A DNA stretch of 41,037 bases from CAZTII01 sp964613305 (GTDB lineage: Bacteria; Bacillota_I; Bacilli_A; Erysipelotrichales; Erysipelotrichaceae). Both the position numbers and the translations under genes were made by a program. The DNA is taken from positions 1 to 41,037 of the forward strand of contig CAZTII010000011.1 in the NCBI GenBank assembly GCA_964613305.1, written 5' to 3'. Numbering within the stretch: position 1 is the first letter of the stretch; the number at the start of each line of letters is the position of its first letter. The notes beneath the pieces are model-generated. The model did no database searches. It was not told the DNA's origin and saw nothing but the letters and a program-made list of their open reading frames with translations. This document shows, piece by piece, positions 24,794 to 33,803 of this stretch.

Positions 24794-24824
24794 TAATACT
24801 TACAAGGATTGAAAGGATAGTTTT

Positions 24825-25295
24825 ATGATAGAAAAAACAAATGTAATGCGTATTATTGAACAAAAGAAAATAGACTACAAAACCCATTATTATGGTGATA
24901 CTTCCGCAATTAGTGGTATTGAGGTTGCGACGGTTTTAAATGAAGATCCTTCTACTGTGTTTAAAACATTAGTTTGTAAAGGCAAAAGCAATCAATCATA
25001 TGTCTTTGTCATACCGGTAACAAAAGAACTCGATTTAAAAAAAGCAGCAAAAAGCGTCAACGAAAAATCCATCGAGTTAATTCCATTAGCGCAATTACTG
25101 CCTCTAACAGGTTATGTGCATGGTGGATGTTCCCCAATTGGCATGAAAAAATACTTCACAACAGTTGTGGATGAAAGTGCTAAAAACCATCAAACTATCA
25201 TTTTTAGTGGTGGAAAAATAGGTTATCAAGTAGAGCTTTCTGTTGACAACCTATCTAAAATTATTAAACTAAGTTGGTCCGATTTAACAAGCTAA
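24825..25295 (+). CDS. ybaK: Cys-tRNA(Pro)/Cys-tRNA(Cys) deacylase YbaK
   Basis: 156 residues of the YbaK/EbsC family. It hydrolyses Cys-tRNA(Pro) made in error by prolyl-tRNA synthetase. Family features: VFKTLVCKGK with the catalytic lysine region, GGCSPIGMKK and SGGKIGYQVELS. A ribosome site (AAAGGATAG) precedes the ATG. It is convergent with the acetyltransferase gene, and the coding ends overlap by 12 nt. Confidence 0.92.
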   Translation: MIEKTNVMRIIEQKKIDYKTHYYGDTSAISGIEVATVLNEDPSTVFKTLVCKGKSNQSYVFVIPVTKELDLKKAAKSVNEKSIELIPLAQLLPLTGYVHGGCSPIGMKKYFTTVVDESAKNHQTIIFSGGKIGYQVELSVDNLSKIIKLSWSDLTS

Positions 25296-25910
25296 AAACT
25301 TTTGTAGCGCCTCATAAAATCTTCCAACATGTATTCCATCCACAAAGGAGTGATGTGCTTGAACAGACAATGGCATTATTATCTTCCCATCTCTTTCAAC
25401 ATATTTCCCCCAATCAAATAAAGGAGTTGCATTATCCTTTTGACCTGAAATCGTATGAGAAATATGCTTATATGGTATCCACGGTATAGCTGAACATTGA
25501 AATACATCTTTTCCAAGAGGACCTTTAAAATAGTCTTTTTGTGATTCAGCTGTATTAAAAGCCAATAAGCAATATTCCTCTAATGAATCAATAAGTGGTA
25601 CAGTCACAACCTTAAACAATTCTGTTTCTTTATTAAGATACGTAAATGAGGTATCAATCGTATCAAACAACACAATATTGCCATCCACAAAACGATAACG
25701 AAATTGTTCAATCTCATTTGCACATGTACAAACCGCATAAACCATCGCCAATGTAAAAGAAAGATTAAGTTTTTTCACCTTATTTCTAAAATTAGTCACA
25801 TCCACGTCAAATGTCACACAAAAATTTGGTTCAACACTATTTCTAAAAATCATACAATGCATGGCTCTTGGCCATGTTTTTTCATCAATAATCGTATAAG
25901 AATTTTTCAT
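25284..25910 (-). CDS. Chloramphenicol O-acetyltransferase-like protein
   Basis: 208 residues, a little shorter than the usual 213-220. The C-terminal VQAHHSFVDGIHVGRFYEAL contains the HHxxxDG catalytic motif of trimeric CAT enzymes, and the N-terminal FRNSVEPNFCVTFDVDVTNF segment also fits CatA. It would transfer acetyl from acetyl-CoA to the 3-hydroxyl of chloramphenicol. Many chromosomal CAT-like proteins have not been shown to confer resistance, so the phenotype is not implied. It is a single gene with an AGTCGGAG ribosome site. Confidence 0.85.
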   Translation of the reverse strand: MKNSYTIIDEKTWPRAMHCMIFRNSVEPNFCVTFDVDVTNFRNKVKKLNLSFTLAMVYAVCTCANEIEQFRYRFVDGNIVLFDTIDTSFTYLNKETELFKVVTVPLIDSLEEYCLLAFNTAESQKDYFKGPLGKDVFQCSAIPWIPYKHISHTISGQKDNATPLFDWGKYVERDGKIIMPLSVQAHHSFVDGIHVGRFYEALQKFLAC

Positions 25911-26017
25911 TTTTTATCTCCGACTTTAAATTCTGTTTAACAAATCGACATGAAATATTTTATGTTCTGCAGTTATTATTAAACGAATTAAACTAAAATT
26001 TCATTTACTATATTTTA

Positions 26018-27112
26018 TTAAAGATAAAACTCACCTAATATTTGCGGGTGCTTTTTAAAGCCTTCTAATTCAGGATTCCAAAAATGAGACCATCTCTTCG
26101 CTACTTCATGTTCTGGATCACGAGGATTCAAAATGGCATTTCTAAACTTAATAAAACCACCAACATCCTCTGACGGAGTTTGACCAGAAGCTTCTAAAAG
26201 ATATGGGGATTTCTCATTATAATCGTCATGTACACTGACCATTCTAATCTCATGCTCCCATCCATCTCCCATATCGTAAGTATAGACAATTGTTCGATCT
26301 ACTGTTAGATAATCAGATAATTTACTATCTCCAATAAATGTAAAACCACAATTATCATCAAATTCATTTGCGATTAAAGTATCTAATAACTGACTTCCCT
26401 CATATATCCTAAAATCATACAGATGATAATCCTGCCAACCATAAACTTCCTGAAGTATACGATGAAACCTATCTAGTCGAATATTAGCAGGTACGATTAA
26501 TTTACGAGTTGACTTATATATTTCTAAATCAAGACTAATACTTAGTTCAAACGCTTTATATTTATATTTTGGCATTAATGTCCTCTTTTTTTCAAGTTCA
26601 TCAAACATCTTATCTTTTGGTTTAAAACTTTCTTTAGATTTATTAGACATATTAACATAACTTTCATTTACTGGGCGCCCAACTAAATCATTAAAAACCT
26701 TATCATAACCTGCATAAAATCTAGCAACATAAAATGAAGTTCTAGATGCAGCAAAATTTACCCAAGCAGTAGCTTTTTTATTATTGTTAGAAACAAATTG
26801 TACTTTTCCTGCTTCTTTAAAATAATACTCAATAATTTCAGGACTCAATTGCATACTCATCAGCGTATTTTTAATCGCATTCAACATCAAATTTTCGACA
26901 TTTTTTAAATCTTTCCGTTTAATTTCATAGATTACAACACAAACTCTTGTCGCATGATTAACAAGCACTAACATATCACCACTTCGACTATTACTCCATA
27001 CCTTTGACCAACTCGCTGTCCAACAATAAATAGGATCCATCTCCTCATTAATTTTACCTACTTCAATCTTCATCGCATCAACAAGTTTCTTTGTAAGAGC
27101 TATTTGCATCAT
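26018..27112 (-). CDS. DUF6933 and plasmid pRiA4b ORF-3-like domain protein
   Basis: 364 residues in two parts. Residues 1 to about 165 (MQIALTKKLVDAMK..., WTASWSKVW, FVNFAASRTSF-like region) resemble DUF6933, a domain of unknown function. Residues about 183-364 are a pRiA4b ORF-3-like domain: the YKAFELSISLDLEIYKSTRKL core, TYDMGDGWEHEIRM, EDVGG near residue 325 and the WNPELEGFKKH end. Such domains occur near mobile elements and in chromosomes; no biochemical role is established. It is a lone gene without a recognisable operon. Confidence 0.75.
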   Translation of the reverse strand: MMQIALTKKLVDAMKIEVGKINEEMDPIYCWTASWSKVWSNSRSGDMLVLVNHATRVCVVIYEIKRKDLKNVENLMLNAIKNTLMSMQLSPEIIEYYFKEAGKVQFVSNNNKKATAWVNFAASRTSFYVARFYAGYDKVFNDLVGRPVNESYVNMSNKSKESFKPKDKMFDELEKKRTLMPKYKYKAFELSISLDLEIYKSTRKLIVPANIRLDRFHRILQEVYGWQDYHLYDFRIYEGSQLLDTLIANEFDDNCGFTFIGDSKLSDYLTVDRTIVYTYDMGDGWEHEIRMVSVHDDYNEKSPYLLEASGQTPSEDVGGFIKFRNAILNPRDPEHEVAKRWSHFWNPELEGFKKHPQILGEFYL

Positions 27113-27213
27113 AAATCCCCCATTGATATGTTCAATTTTATCATTTATACAATATTATTTCTACTTAAGCCACATTTATTAATACTATCAATCACACTTA
27201 TTTCTGAAATAAT

Positions 27214-27240
27214 TTAAAAAAATAGGAAAATTTCCTATTT
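27214..27240 (-). terminator. Terminator of the metal ATPase gene
   Basis: AAATAGGAAA/TTTCCTATTT form a 10-bp stem with a 1-nt centre, followed by T-run on the minus strand. The stop codon lies in the stem. Confidence 0.8.
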
Positions 27241-29385
27241 CTTTATTAAACGGATGGAATTAAGAATTGCTAATATCGCAACACCGACATCCGCAAAAAT
27301 TGCCAACCACATACTAGCGTATCCAAAGAAACCTAAAGCCATCACAATCACTTTAATCGCTATAGAAAACACAATATTTTCCATCACAATCATCATTATC
27401 TTTTTACTGCGTTTTAAAGCAACATACACCTTACTAATATCATCATCCATAATAACAATATCACTTGCTTCAATTGCAGCATCACTACCTTTTAAACCCA
27501 TTGAAAAACCAACATCAGCCATCGATAATACAGGTGCATCATTAATTCCATCACCGATAAAACTAACAATACCCTTTTCTTTTAATGATTGAACATATGC
27601 TACTTTTTCATGTGGTAAACAATCACTAATCACCGAATCTACACCAATATGTTCACCTACCAACATCGCATTATCTTTCATATCACCAGTTAATAATGTA
27701 ATAGAATCCACTGACAACGATCGAATATCCTTCATTGTCTTCAATGCTTCTTGTTTAATCTTATCTTCTAAAACGATGGTTGTCATCCATTCCTTATTTT
27801 TAGCGACATAAACACAATTACCATTGTATTTAACACAATTTTTTATATTGTTCTTTTCCATCAATTTATAACTTCCAACAAGGATTGAATCACCTAAATA
27901 ATCGATTTTAATCCCAAAACCAGCCATTTCTTCAACACGAGTAACTTGATGTAACGGAACATCTTTTCCATACGCTAAACAAATAGAACGTGCAATTGGA
28001 TGCGTTGATGAACTTTCTGCCAAAGCAGCTAAAAACAATCCATCAATATCACCAATACTATTCACAACCTCAAAAACACCTTCGGTAATCGTTCCTGTTT
28101 TATCAAACACAACGTGATTTATTTTGCTACAAGCCTCTATCACAGTACTTCCTTTTACTAAAATACCGTTTTTACTCAATCCACCAATTCCAGCAAAAAA
28201 TGCCAATGGAATACTAATAACAAGAGCACAAGGACACGATAATACTAAAAAGGTAGCCGCACGATAAAGGGAATCGCTATAGGTGACACTTTTATCCATC
28301 AAAGGCAAGAAAATCGCTGTAAAGGTTGCTAAAGCAATGACAATTGGAGTATACACTTCAGCAAACTTCGTAATAAATTTTTCTGGTTTGGCCTTACTAC
28401 TTTCACTATGTTCCACCAATTGTAATATTTTACTTACCGTACTATCTTTAAATAATGATGTAACTCTAATCGTTAAAAGACCTTGCTTATTAACACTACC
28501 ACTCATAACACTACTATTTTCAACTACTTCTTGTTCCATGCTTTCTCCAGTTAAACTTGAAACATCTAAACTACTAACACCAGATACTACAATCCCATCC
28601 ATCGGAATTCTTTCTCCCGGTTTTACTTGAATCATATCATTCAACACAACATCTTCAACGCGTTTATCAACAATATTCTTACCATGAAGTACATGGGCTA
28701 TATCAGGGCGTATATCCATTAAACTACTAATCGACTCACGACTCTTTTCAACTGCTCTATCTTGAAACCATTCACCTACCTGATAAAACAATAACACCGA
28801 CACCGCTTCACGATAATCATTCAACAACATTGCCGCAACAGTCGCAATCGCCATTAAAAAATTCTCATCAAACAATTTTCCTTTTAAAACATTACTCAAT
28901 GCTTTTTTAATAATATCATATCCTAATAAAGCATAAGAAAGTAACATTGCGACAACATACATCATTGATGTTGTTTCCACTAAAAAACTACTGCAATACA
29001 ATATAAAACCACCCACCAACAACATATTCATTGGCTGATGACTTTCTTTTGTTTCGTTGATGGCTAGTGAAACACCACTTTCTACTTTATCCATCACCTG
29101 ATTAATGTGTTTTTCAACTATTTTAATATCCTTACTCTTCGTATTAAACGTTAATTGAAGTTTCATAAAATCAATCGAAACATCGCTTAATTCAGGTAAC
29201 TGAGAAAGTGCTTTTTCAATCTTTTTACCACAAGTAGCACAATCCAAACCGTTAATTCGATACTTATACAAACCGACATGTTTTATCTCTTCCTGTTGTT
29301 TTACAACACTTCCATAAATTCCAGGAAGTTTAACCTTAGAACATGCACAGTTGTTACTACTACAACTCTCTGTATTCGCCTTCAT
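27235..29385 (-). CDS. cadA: Zn/Cd/Pb-exporting P1B-type ATPase (CadA/ZntA type)
   Basis: 716 residues. An N-terminal cysteine-rich tail (residues 8-15) precedes one heavy-metal-associated domain with GLDCATC (C49, C52). The core has TGES (279-282), the CPC transport motif (SCPCAL, 384-386), the phosphorylation site D428KTGT, the HP motif (462-463) and GDGINDAP. The last membrane segment includes WLAIFADVG, whose aspartate is typical of Zn/Cd rather than Cu pumps. It would pump divalent soft metals out. Transcription is controlled by a consensus promoter and an ArsR/SmtB-type operator upstream. No ArsR-family gene is nearby. Confidence 0.95.
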   Translation of the reverse strand: MKANTESCSSNNCACSKVKLPGIYGSVVKQQEEIKHVGLYKYRINGLDCATCGKKIEKALSQLPELSDVSIDFMKLQLTFNTKSKDIKIVEKHINQVMDKVESGVSLAINETKESHQPMNMLLVGGFILYCSSFLVETTSMMYVVAMLLSYALLGYDIIKKALSNVLKGKLFDENFLMAIATVAAMLLNDYREAVSVLLFYQVGEWFQDRAVEKSRESISSLMDIRPDIAHVLHGKNIVDKRVEDVVLNDMIQVKPGERIPMDGIVVSGVSSLDVSSLTGESMEQEVVENSSVMSGSVNKQGLLTIRVTSLFKDSTVSKILQLVEHSESSKAKPEKFITKFAEVYTPIVIALATFTAIFLPLMDKSVTYSDSLYRAATFLVLSCPCALVISIPLAFFAGIGGLSKNGILVKGSTVIEACSKINHVVFDKTGTITEGVFEVVNSIGDIDGLFLAALAESSSTHPIARSICLAYGKDVPLHQVTRVEEMAGFGIKIDYLGDSILVGSYKLMEKNNIKNCVKYNGNCVYVAKNKEWMTTIVLEDKIKQEALKTMKDIRSLSVDSITLLTGDMKDNAMLVGEHIGVDSVISDCLPHEKVAYVQSLKEKGIVSFIGDGINDAPVLSMADVGFSMGLKGSDAAIEASDIVIMDDDISKVYVALKRSKKIMMIVMENIVFSIAIKVIVMALGFFGYASMWLAIFADVGVAILAILNSIRLIKK

Positions 29386-29394
29386 ACATCACCT

Positions 29395-29416
29395 CATATG
29401 AACATCTGTTCATATG
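29395..29416. promoter_or_regulatory. ArsR/SmtB-type metal-sensor operator
   Basis: CATATGAACA-TC-TGTTCATATG is a perfect 10-bp inverted repeat with a 2-nt centre, matching the core TGAACA/TGTTCA of SmtB/ZiaR/CzrA-type operators. It lies between the -10 box and the ribosome site, covering the expected transcription start. Confidence 0.85.
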
Positions 29417-29417
29417 T

Positions 29418-29446
29418 ATTATATTATCTACTATAGTCCTTGTCAA
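29418..29446 (-). promoter_or_regulatory. Consensus promoter of the metal ATPase gene
   Basis: On the minus strand TTGACA (29441-29446), a 17-nt spacer and TATAAT (29418-29423): a perfect sigma-70-type promoter, suitable for tight repression by a metal sensor. Confidence 0.9.
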
Positions 29447-29450
29447 TATA

Positions 29451-29479
29451 AAAAAAGAAACCCTTCTAAAAGAGTTTCT
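29451..29479 (-). terminator. Terminator of ppc
   Basis: A 10-bp stem with one G-U pair (AGAAACTCTT/AAGGGTTTCT, 4-nt loop) followed by T-run on the minus strand, at the ppc stop. It separates ppc from the metal ATPase promoter. Confidence 0.8.
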
Positions 29480-32267
29480 AACCACTATTACGTAAACCAG
29501 TTGCTAAACCATTAATTGAAATATGAATCGCTTTCTTCACTTCTTCCGATTCATTTCCTAAACGAGCACGTTTTAACAATTCCACTTGAATATAATTCAT
29601 CGTATTAAAATAAGGCAAACGATTCCTTAAACTTTGAGCCAAGAAAGCATTATCCGCCAACAATTGGTCCGTTTGCGTAATTTTTTTAATACTTTCAATC
29701 GTTAATTTCCATTCCGTTAAAATAAGTCCAAACACCTTCGTCGCAACTTCTTGATCACTTACAAGCAACGAATAATTATGAGCAATTTCCATATCAGTTT
29801 TCGACAACACCATGTCAACATTCGAAATCAAACTCTTGAAAAATGGCCACTTTTGATACATTTCTTGTAAAATGCTTAAATCATGTTTCTCAATCCAGCG
29901 ATTAAAAGCACTACCAACGCCATACCATCCCGGTAACATAACTCGTGTCTGAGACCAAGAAAAAACCCAAGGAATCGCACGTAAACTTTCAATTTCACTT
30001 ACTTTCTTACGGCTTGAAGGACGAGAGCCAATATTTAAACTACTAATTTCGTTCACTGGTGTCGATTCAAAGAAATAATCATTAAATCCTTCTGTCTCAT
30101 ACACTAAATGACGATAAATACCATAGCTATCTTCAGAAATATCACTCATAATTGTTTCATATGTTGACCAATCATTCACCGTATTACTACCAGCTGATAA
30201 CTCTAAACTTGCCGCAACTAATGTTTGTAAGTTCTTAAATCCAACTTCTGGATTAGAATACTTCGCACCGATAACTTCACCTTGTTCAGTTAAACGAATT
30301 CTACCCGATAAACTACTTTCAGGTTGAGCGATAATTGCATCATAACTAGGTCCACCACCTCGACCAACCGTACCACCACGACCATGAAAGAACGTAATTT
30401 TCACATTATACTGTTCACCAATAGCACAAAGTTCTTTTTGTGCTTTATACAATTCCCAGTTAGAAGATAAATAACCACCATCTTTATTACTATCAGAATA
30501 ACCAAGCATTATTTCCTGTTGACGACCACGACGATTTAACCACGTATCAACAAGTGGCAATTCAAACCATTTAGCCATTGTTTCTGGAGCTAAACGCAAA
30601 TCTTCAATCGTTTCAAACAACGGAACAATTTCAATCGCTAAAAAAGCATCATCATTCGCTTTCGCTAAACCAACTTCTTTAAATAACACCGCAACTTCTA
30701 ACATATCAGAAACACTCGTCGCATGAGAAATTAAGTTTTGTTGAATACAATTATTACCAAATCGCTGACGTAACGATTTTATTTTATGAAAAATCGCCAG
30801 TTCCTTCTGTAATAATTCCGATTGTTCAATCGTATGATCACTTAAAGTACGTGGATCACATTGTAATTGTTGAAGCAACAATGCCACTTTATCCTCTTCA
30901 TTTAATTCCATATAAGAACGATGAATGTGTGCGCTACTTAATAATTCCGCAACACATTTTTCATGAACACTTGAATCTTGACGCACGTCAATTGAAGCCA
31001 AATGAAAGCCAAATACTTTCGAAGCGATAATTAGCTTGCGTAACCCTCCACGCACTAAATAAGGAGAATTATTCGACAACAGTGATGATTGAATAACGAT
31101 TAAATCATTTGTAAATTCTTCAGGATAACGATACGGCGTACCATCCGCTCCACTACGACGAAGAGGCAATTCGCTCGTTTCCTCTAATAATACATATGCC
31201 GTATTCAATAATTTATCTTTAATTCGCGTAATCGCATTACGATAAGGTTCATCCAAACGATGTGCAGAAATTGGTGTCGCTTCACTCGCTAAACGCAATA
31301 ATTCATCACTCACACTAACATGCCTACTCGATAATGAATAATCACGATATAAAATAGTCAATTGTGATAAATAGTAATCAAACAACTTAGAAGCTTGGGA
31401 TTGCGCCACTGATTCAAGCGTATCAACTGTCACAAACGGATTACCATCACGGTCACCACCAATCCACATTCCCATATGAAGTGGTAACATAGCGCTAATA
31501 TCCTCTTCCGCAATACCTTCCTTACGCAATAAATCTTGTAACTTCGCAATGAGGGAAGGAATCTCTTCAAAAAAACAAATATCATAATAAATCATCGCAT
31601 TTGAAATTTCATTATGAACTTTCAACTTAGTACTACGAAGCATTTGTGTTTGCCATAAAATTTCAATAATCTTACGAATTTCATCAATCGATTCAGAAGT
31701 ATCACTATACGTCACAATCGCTTCATTGTAGCTAATCAACTCTTTTGTAATCTTACGAATTAAACCAAGAGTGCTTTGACGTTGTACTTGCGTTGGATGA
31801 GCTGTCAATACTGGAACAACATCCAACTGCAACAATTTATTCTTAATCTCTTCTTTACTATAATTCGCCTTTTTCAATTTTTCTAACGAATGTTCAATAG
31901 TTCCTGGTTTTAAACGACGTTGTCCGTGCTCCTTTTTTTCAACACTAGTTTGATACACATCTTCCGCAATATTCGCCAACAACGACAACAGCGTAAAACT
32001 ACGAACCGCCTTATACGCTTCGTCATCACTTAACGATTGACACAACTTCAACAACGACTCTGCACCATCAACATGGTCAGAAAAACAATACGTCGATAAT
32101 GTTTCTTGTAGCTGTTTCATGCATTGAAATAACTCTTCACCTTCATACGATTTAATCATCATCGAAAACAATGTATTTAACAATTCAGTATTCTCAATTA
32201 ACTTCGATAATTCCGCATCATTTTCCACTAATGGTAGGGGGAGTGATGGATAGTGTACACTTGTCAT
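29478..32267 (-). CDS. ppc: Phosphoenolpyruvate carboxylase
   Basis: 929 residues, typical length. It makes oxaloacetate from PEP and bicarbonate, replenishing the TCA/aspartate pool. The catalytic TAHPTQ (155-160), the glycine-rich FHGRGGTVGRGGGP and the C-terminal GLRNSG (normally GxRNTG) are present. LPGWYGVGSAF is another family block. It is a single-gene unit with its own promoter and terminator; AGGAGG precedes the ATG. Confidence 0.97.
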   Translation of the reverse strand: MTSVHYPSLPLPLVENDAELSKLIENTELLNTLFSMMIKSYEGEELFQCMKQLQETLSTYCFSDHVDGAESLLKLCQSLSDDEAYKAVRSFTLLSLLANIAEDVYQTSVEKKEHGQRRLKPGTIEHSLEKLKKANYSKEEIKNKLLQLDVVPVLTAHPTQVQRQSTLGLIRKITKELISYNEAIVTYSDTSESIDEIRKIIEILWQTQMLRSTKLKVHNEISNAMIYYDICFFEEIPSLIAKLQDLLRKEGIAEEDISAMLPLHMGMWIGGDRDGNPFVTVDTLESVAQSQASKLFDYYLSQLTILYRDYSLSSRHVSVSDELLRLASEATPISAHRLDEPYRNAITRIKDKLLNTAYVLLEETSELPLRRSGADGTPYRYPEEFTNDLIVIQSSLLSNNSPYLVRGGLRKLIIASKVFGFHLASIDVRQDSSVHEKCVAELLSSAHIHRSYMELNEEDKVALLLQQLQCDPRTLSDHTIEQSELLQKELAIFHKIKSLRQRFGNNCIQQNLISHATSVSDMLEVAVLFKEVGLAKANDDAFLAIEIVPLFETIEDLRLAPETMAKWFELPLVDTWLNRRGRQQEIMLGYSDSNKDGGYLSSNWELYKAQKELCAIGEQYNVKITFFHGRGGTVGRGGGPSYDAIIAQPESSLSGRIRLTEQGEVIGAKYSNPEVGFKNLQTLVAASLELSAGSNTVNDWSTYETIMSDISEDSYGIYRHLVYETEGFNDYFFESTPVNEISSLNIGSRPSSRKKVSEIESLRAIPWVFSWSQTRVMLPGWYGVGSAFNRWIEKHDLSILQEMYQKWPFFKSLISNVDMVLSKTDMEIAHNYSLLVSDQEVATKVFGLILTEWKLTIESIKKITQTDQLLADNAFLAQSLRNRLPYFNTMNYIQVELLKRARLGNESEEVKKAIHISINGLATGLRNSG

Positions 32268-32295
32268 AAGGCCTCCTATAAATAGTCTTGCATAT

Positions 32296-32325
32296 AATAT
32301 ACACTTACTTCAAGCACCTATGCAA
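32296..32325 (-). promoter_or_regulatory. Promoter of ppc
   Basis: TTGCAT (32320-32325), an 18-nt spacer and TATATT (32296-32301) on the minus strand, 29 nt before the ATG. Confidence 0.55.
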
Positions 32326-32337
32326 ACACTATTTTTC

Positions 32338-32351
32338 GCGTAGCGCTTACA
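32338..32351 (-). promoter_or_regulatory. cre-like site (CcpA box) upstream of ppc
   Basis: On the minus strand TGTAAGCGCTACGC matches the cre consensus TGTAANCGNTNNCA except at the last two bases. It lies 12 nt upstream of the -35 box, a position typical of CcpA activation. HprK in this window supports carbon control by HPr/CcpA in this organism. Confidence 0.4.
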
Positions 32352-32379
32352 ATTGCTTTTTTTAATGGACAATCTACTA

Positions 32380-32417
32380 AAAAAAAGAAGTAATTCCTAT
32401 TGAATCGAAATTACTTC
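32380..32417 (-). terminator. Terminator of the dockerin protein gene
   Basis: GAAGTAATT/AATTACTTC form a perfect 9-bp stem with a 13-nt loop containing the stop codon, followed by a run of about eight T on the minus strand. Confidence 0.75.
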
Positions 32418-33704
32418 CAAAACATGTTGTTGAATCAAATAAATATCCGTAACCGTAATTGCACCATCTTTTGATACATCCGCAAACGAAAATTGACGTC
32501 CTGCCAAAGAATGTATACCCAAAATATCATAAGCAATAGTAACAATATCGTCTACTGTAATTTCACCATCATCATTGGCATCACCCAGTTTACTTTTTAC
32601 GTTTAAAGTCAACGTTGAGCTTATCGTAGAATTATTTTTAGAAACAGTAATGGTATACTTTTGTTTTACAGCATCAGCCGCAACAACAATCGCCGCAGGA
32701 TTAATTGTAATCTTATCCGTCAATGGAGAGATAGTAAAGGACACATCCGAAAAAGGAACATTTCCCACTAAACGATACGGCACTTGTACCGCATTAGTTT
32801 CTATTAACACCTCTTTTCCACTTGAATCAAAAGAAAGAGTTGAAGCCACTGGACTAGCCATTGATGTCGAAGCCATTAACGCCTTCATTCCTCTAGCAGC
32901 CGCCTGTTGTCCGGCATCATTTAAATGACCCCAAGAATCACTCGCAAACGAACTATTTAAAAATTCGGTTTGATACAAAGTACCATTATAATTAACATTC
33001 TGTACCGTTGATTTACTTTCAATATCCGCAATATCAAATAAAGGCAAGTTATTCGTTCTACAATGATCACGAATCACTTTATTATATGCATAACGCAAAA
33101 TACCAAAACGAGATAAAGAACCATCGATTTCCAGTGGCATCGTAGTATATATTTGCGTTACAGTAGGATATTGACTAGACAGATCCTTCGTTACATTAAT
33201 ATAATCTTGCGCTAATTGTTTGGCAGTCGCAACTGTTGTAGCATTCACCTCACCATCAGAAAGCCAACCATTAATATCGATATAACACATCTTACTAATA
33301 ATAAAATTAAGATGTCCATTCCATAATTGAGTACTATTTTTTTGATACTGTAGTTTCATTTCAAAACCTGGATTGCCGCGGTCCATTTCATAAAACTTAC
33401 CGCCGGAAGCACTATTTACAAACGCCGCTTCATGATCAGAAGGAATTTGTACAATCGTAGGATATTGTTCATTAAAAATACTATTCATCCCATCCAACGT
33501 ATTACGACCAACCGACGCATGTAAAAACAGCCAGTTTTTAGTTTTCATCGCCGTTAATACTTCGGGGTGTGATTGGATATAAGCATCAATGTTTTGACTA
33601 TCTTTGTATCCAATGATTTTCCCTAAACTATAATTATCTTCTGCTTTAATGCCGATAAAACATAAACCGAAACAAAGTAAAAATATCAACCATTTTTTAC
33701 TCAT
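32397..33704 (-). CDS. Secreted SGNH-like protein with C-terminal dockerin
   Basis: 435 residues. A signal peptide (residues 1-21: basic start, hydrophobic core, IKA then ED) implies export. Residues 55-275 resemble an SGNH-type hydrolase: FLHASVGRNTLD (S65 a candidate nucleophile) and SDSWGHLNDAGQ (H260 candidate), though I cannot confirm the fold. A beta-rich linker region (about 285-370) follows. Residues 372-430 are a type I dockerin with two calcium-loop repeats, DANDDGEITVDD and DVSKDGAITVTD. A dockerin would dock onto a cohesin on a scaffold; no cohesin is in this window. It is a single gene. Confidence 0.75.
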   Translation of the reverse strand: MSKKWLIFLLCFGLCFIGIKAEDNYSLGKIIGYKDSQNIDAYIQSHPEVLTAMKTKNWLFLHASVGRNTLDGMNSIFNEQYPTIVQIPSDHEAAFVNSASGGKFYEMDRGNPGFEMKLQYQKNSTQLWNGHLNFIISKMCYIDINGWLSDGEVNATTVATAKQLAQDYINVTKDLSSQYPTVTQIYTTMPLEIDGSLSRFGILRYAYNKVIRDHCRTNNLPLFDIADIESKSTVQNVNYNGTLYQTEFLNSSFASDSWGHLNDAGQQAAARGMKALMASTSMASPVASTLSFDSSGKEVLIETNAVQVPYRLVGNVPFSDVSFTISPLTDKITINPAAIVVAADAVKQKYTITVSKNNSTISSTLTLNVKSKLGDANDDGEITVDDIVTIAYDILGIHSLAGRQFSFADVSKDGAITVTDIYLIQQHVLEVISIQ

Positions 33705-33778
33705 ACAACCACCACCTATCTATTGTTATTTTATCATATTTAATTGATTCTTTTGTTAAAAATATACAATTTTTTTCA

Positions 33779-33803
33779 AGCAAAAAGCGGACATTTGTCC
33801 GCT
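33779..33803 (-). terminator. Terminator of the uvrA-hprK-lgt-trxB operon
   Basis: AGCGGACA/TGTCCGCT form a perfect 8-bp GC-rich stem with a 2-nt loop, followed by TTTTTGC on the minus strand. The trxB stop codon is at the stem base. Confidence 0.85.

Noticed and set aside
24806..24817. Second CRISPR 3' handle (GGATTGAAA) near ybaK
   Set aside because: Only nine bases match, the flanking sequence has no repeat character and it forms part of the ybaK leader.
25274..25489. Short plus-strand frame overlapping the end of ybaK and the CAT-like gene
   Set aside because: It is antisense to the CAT catalytic region, which is conserved in the minus frame.
28283..28630. 115-codon plus-strand frame opposite the metal ATPase gene
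   Set aside because: Mirror of a conserved membrane protein; its hydrophobic composition is explained by the antisense strand.
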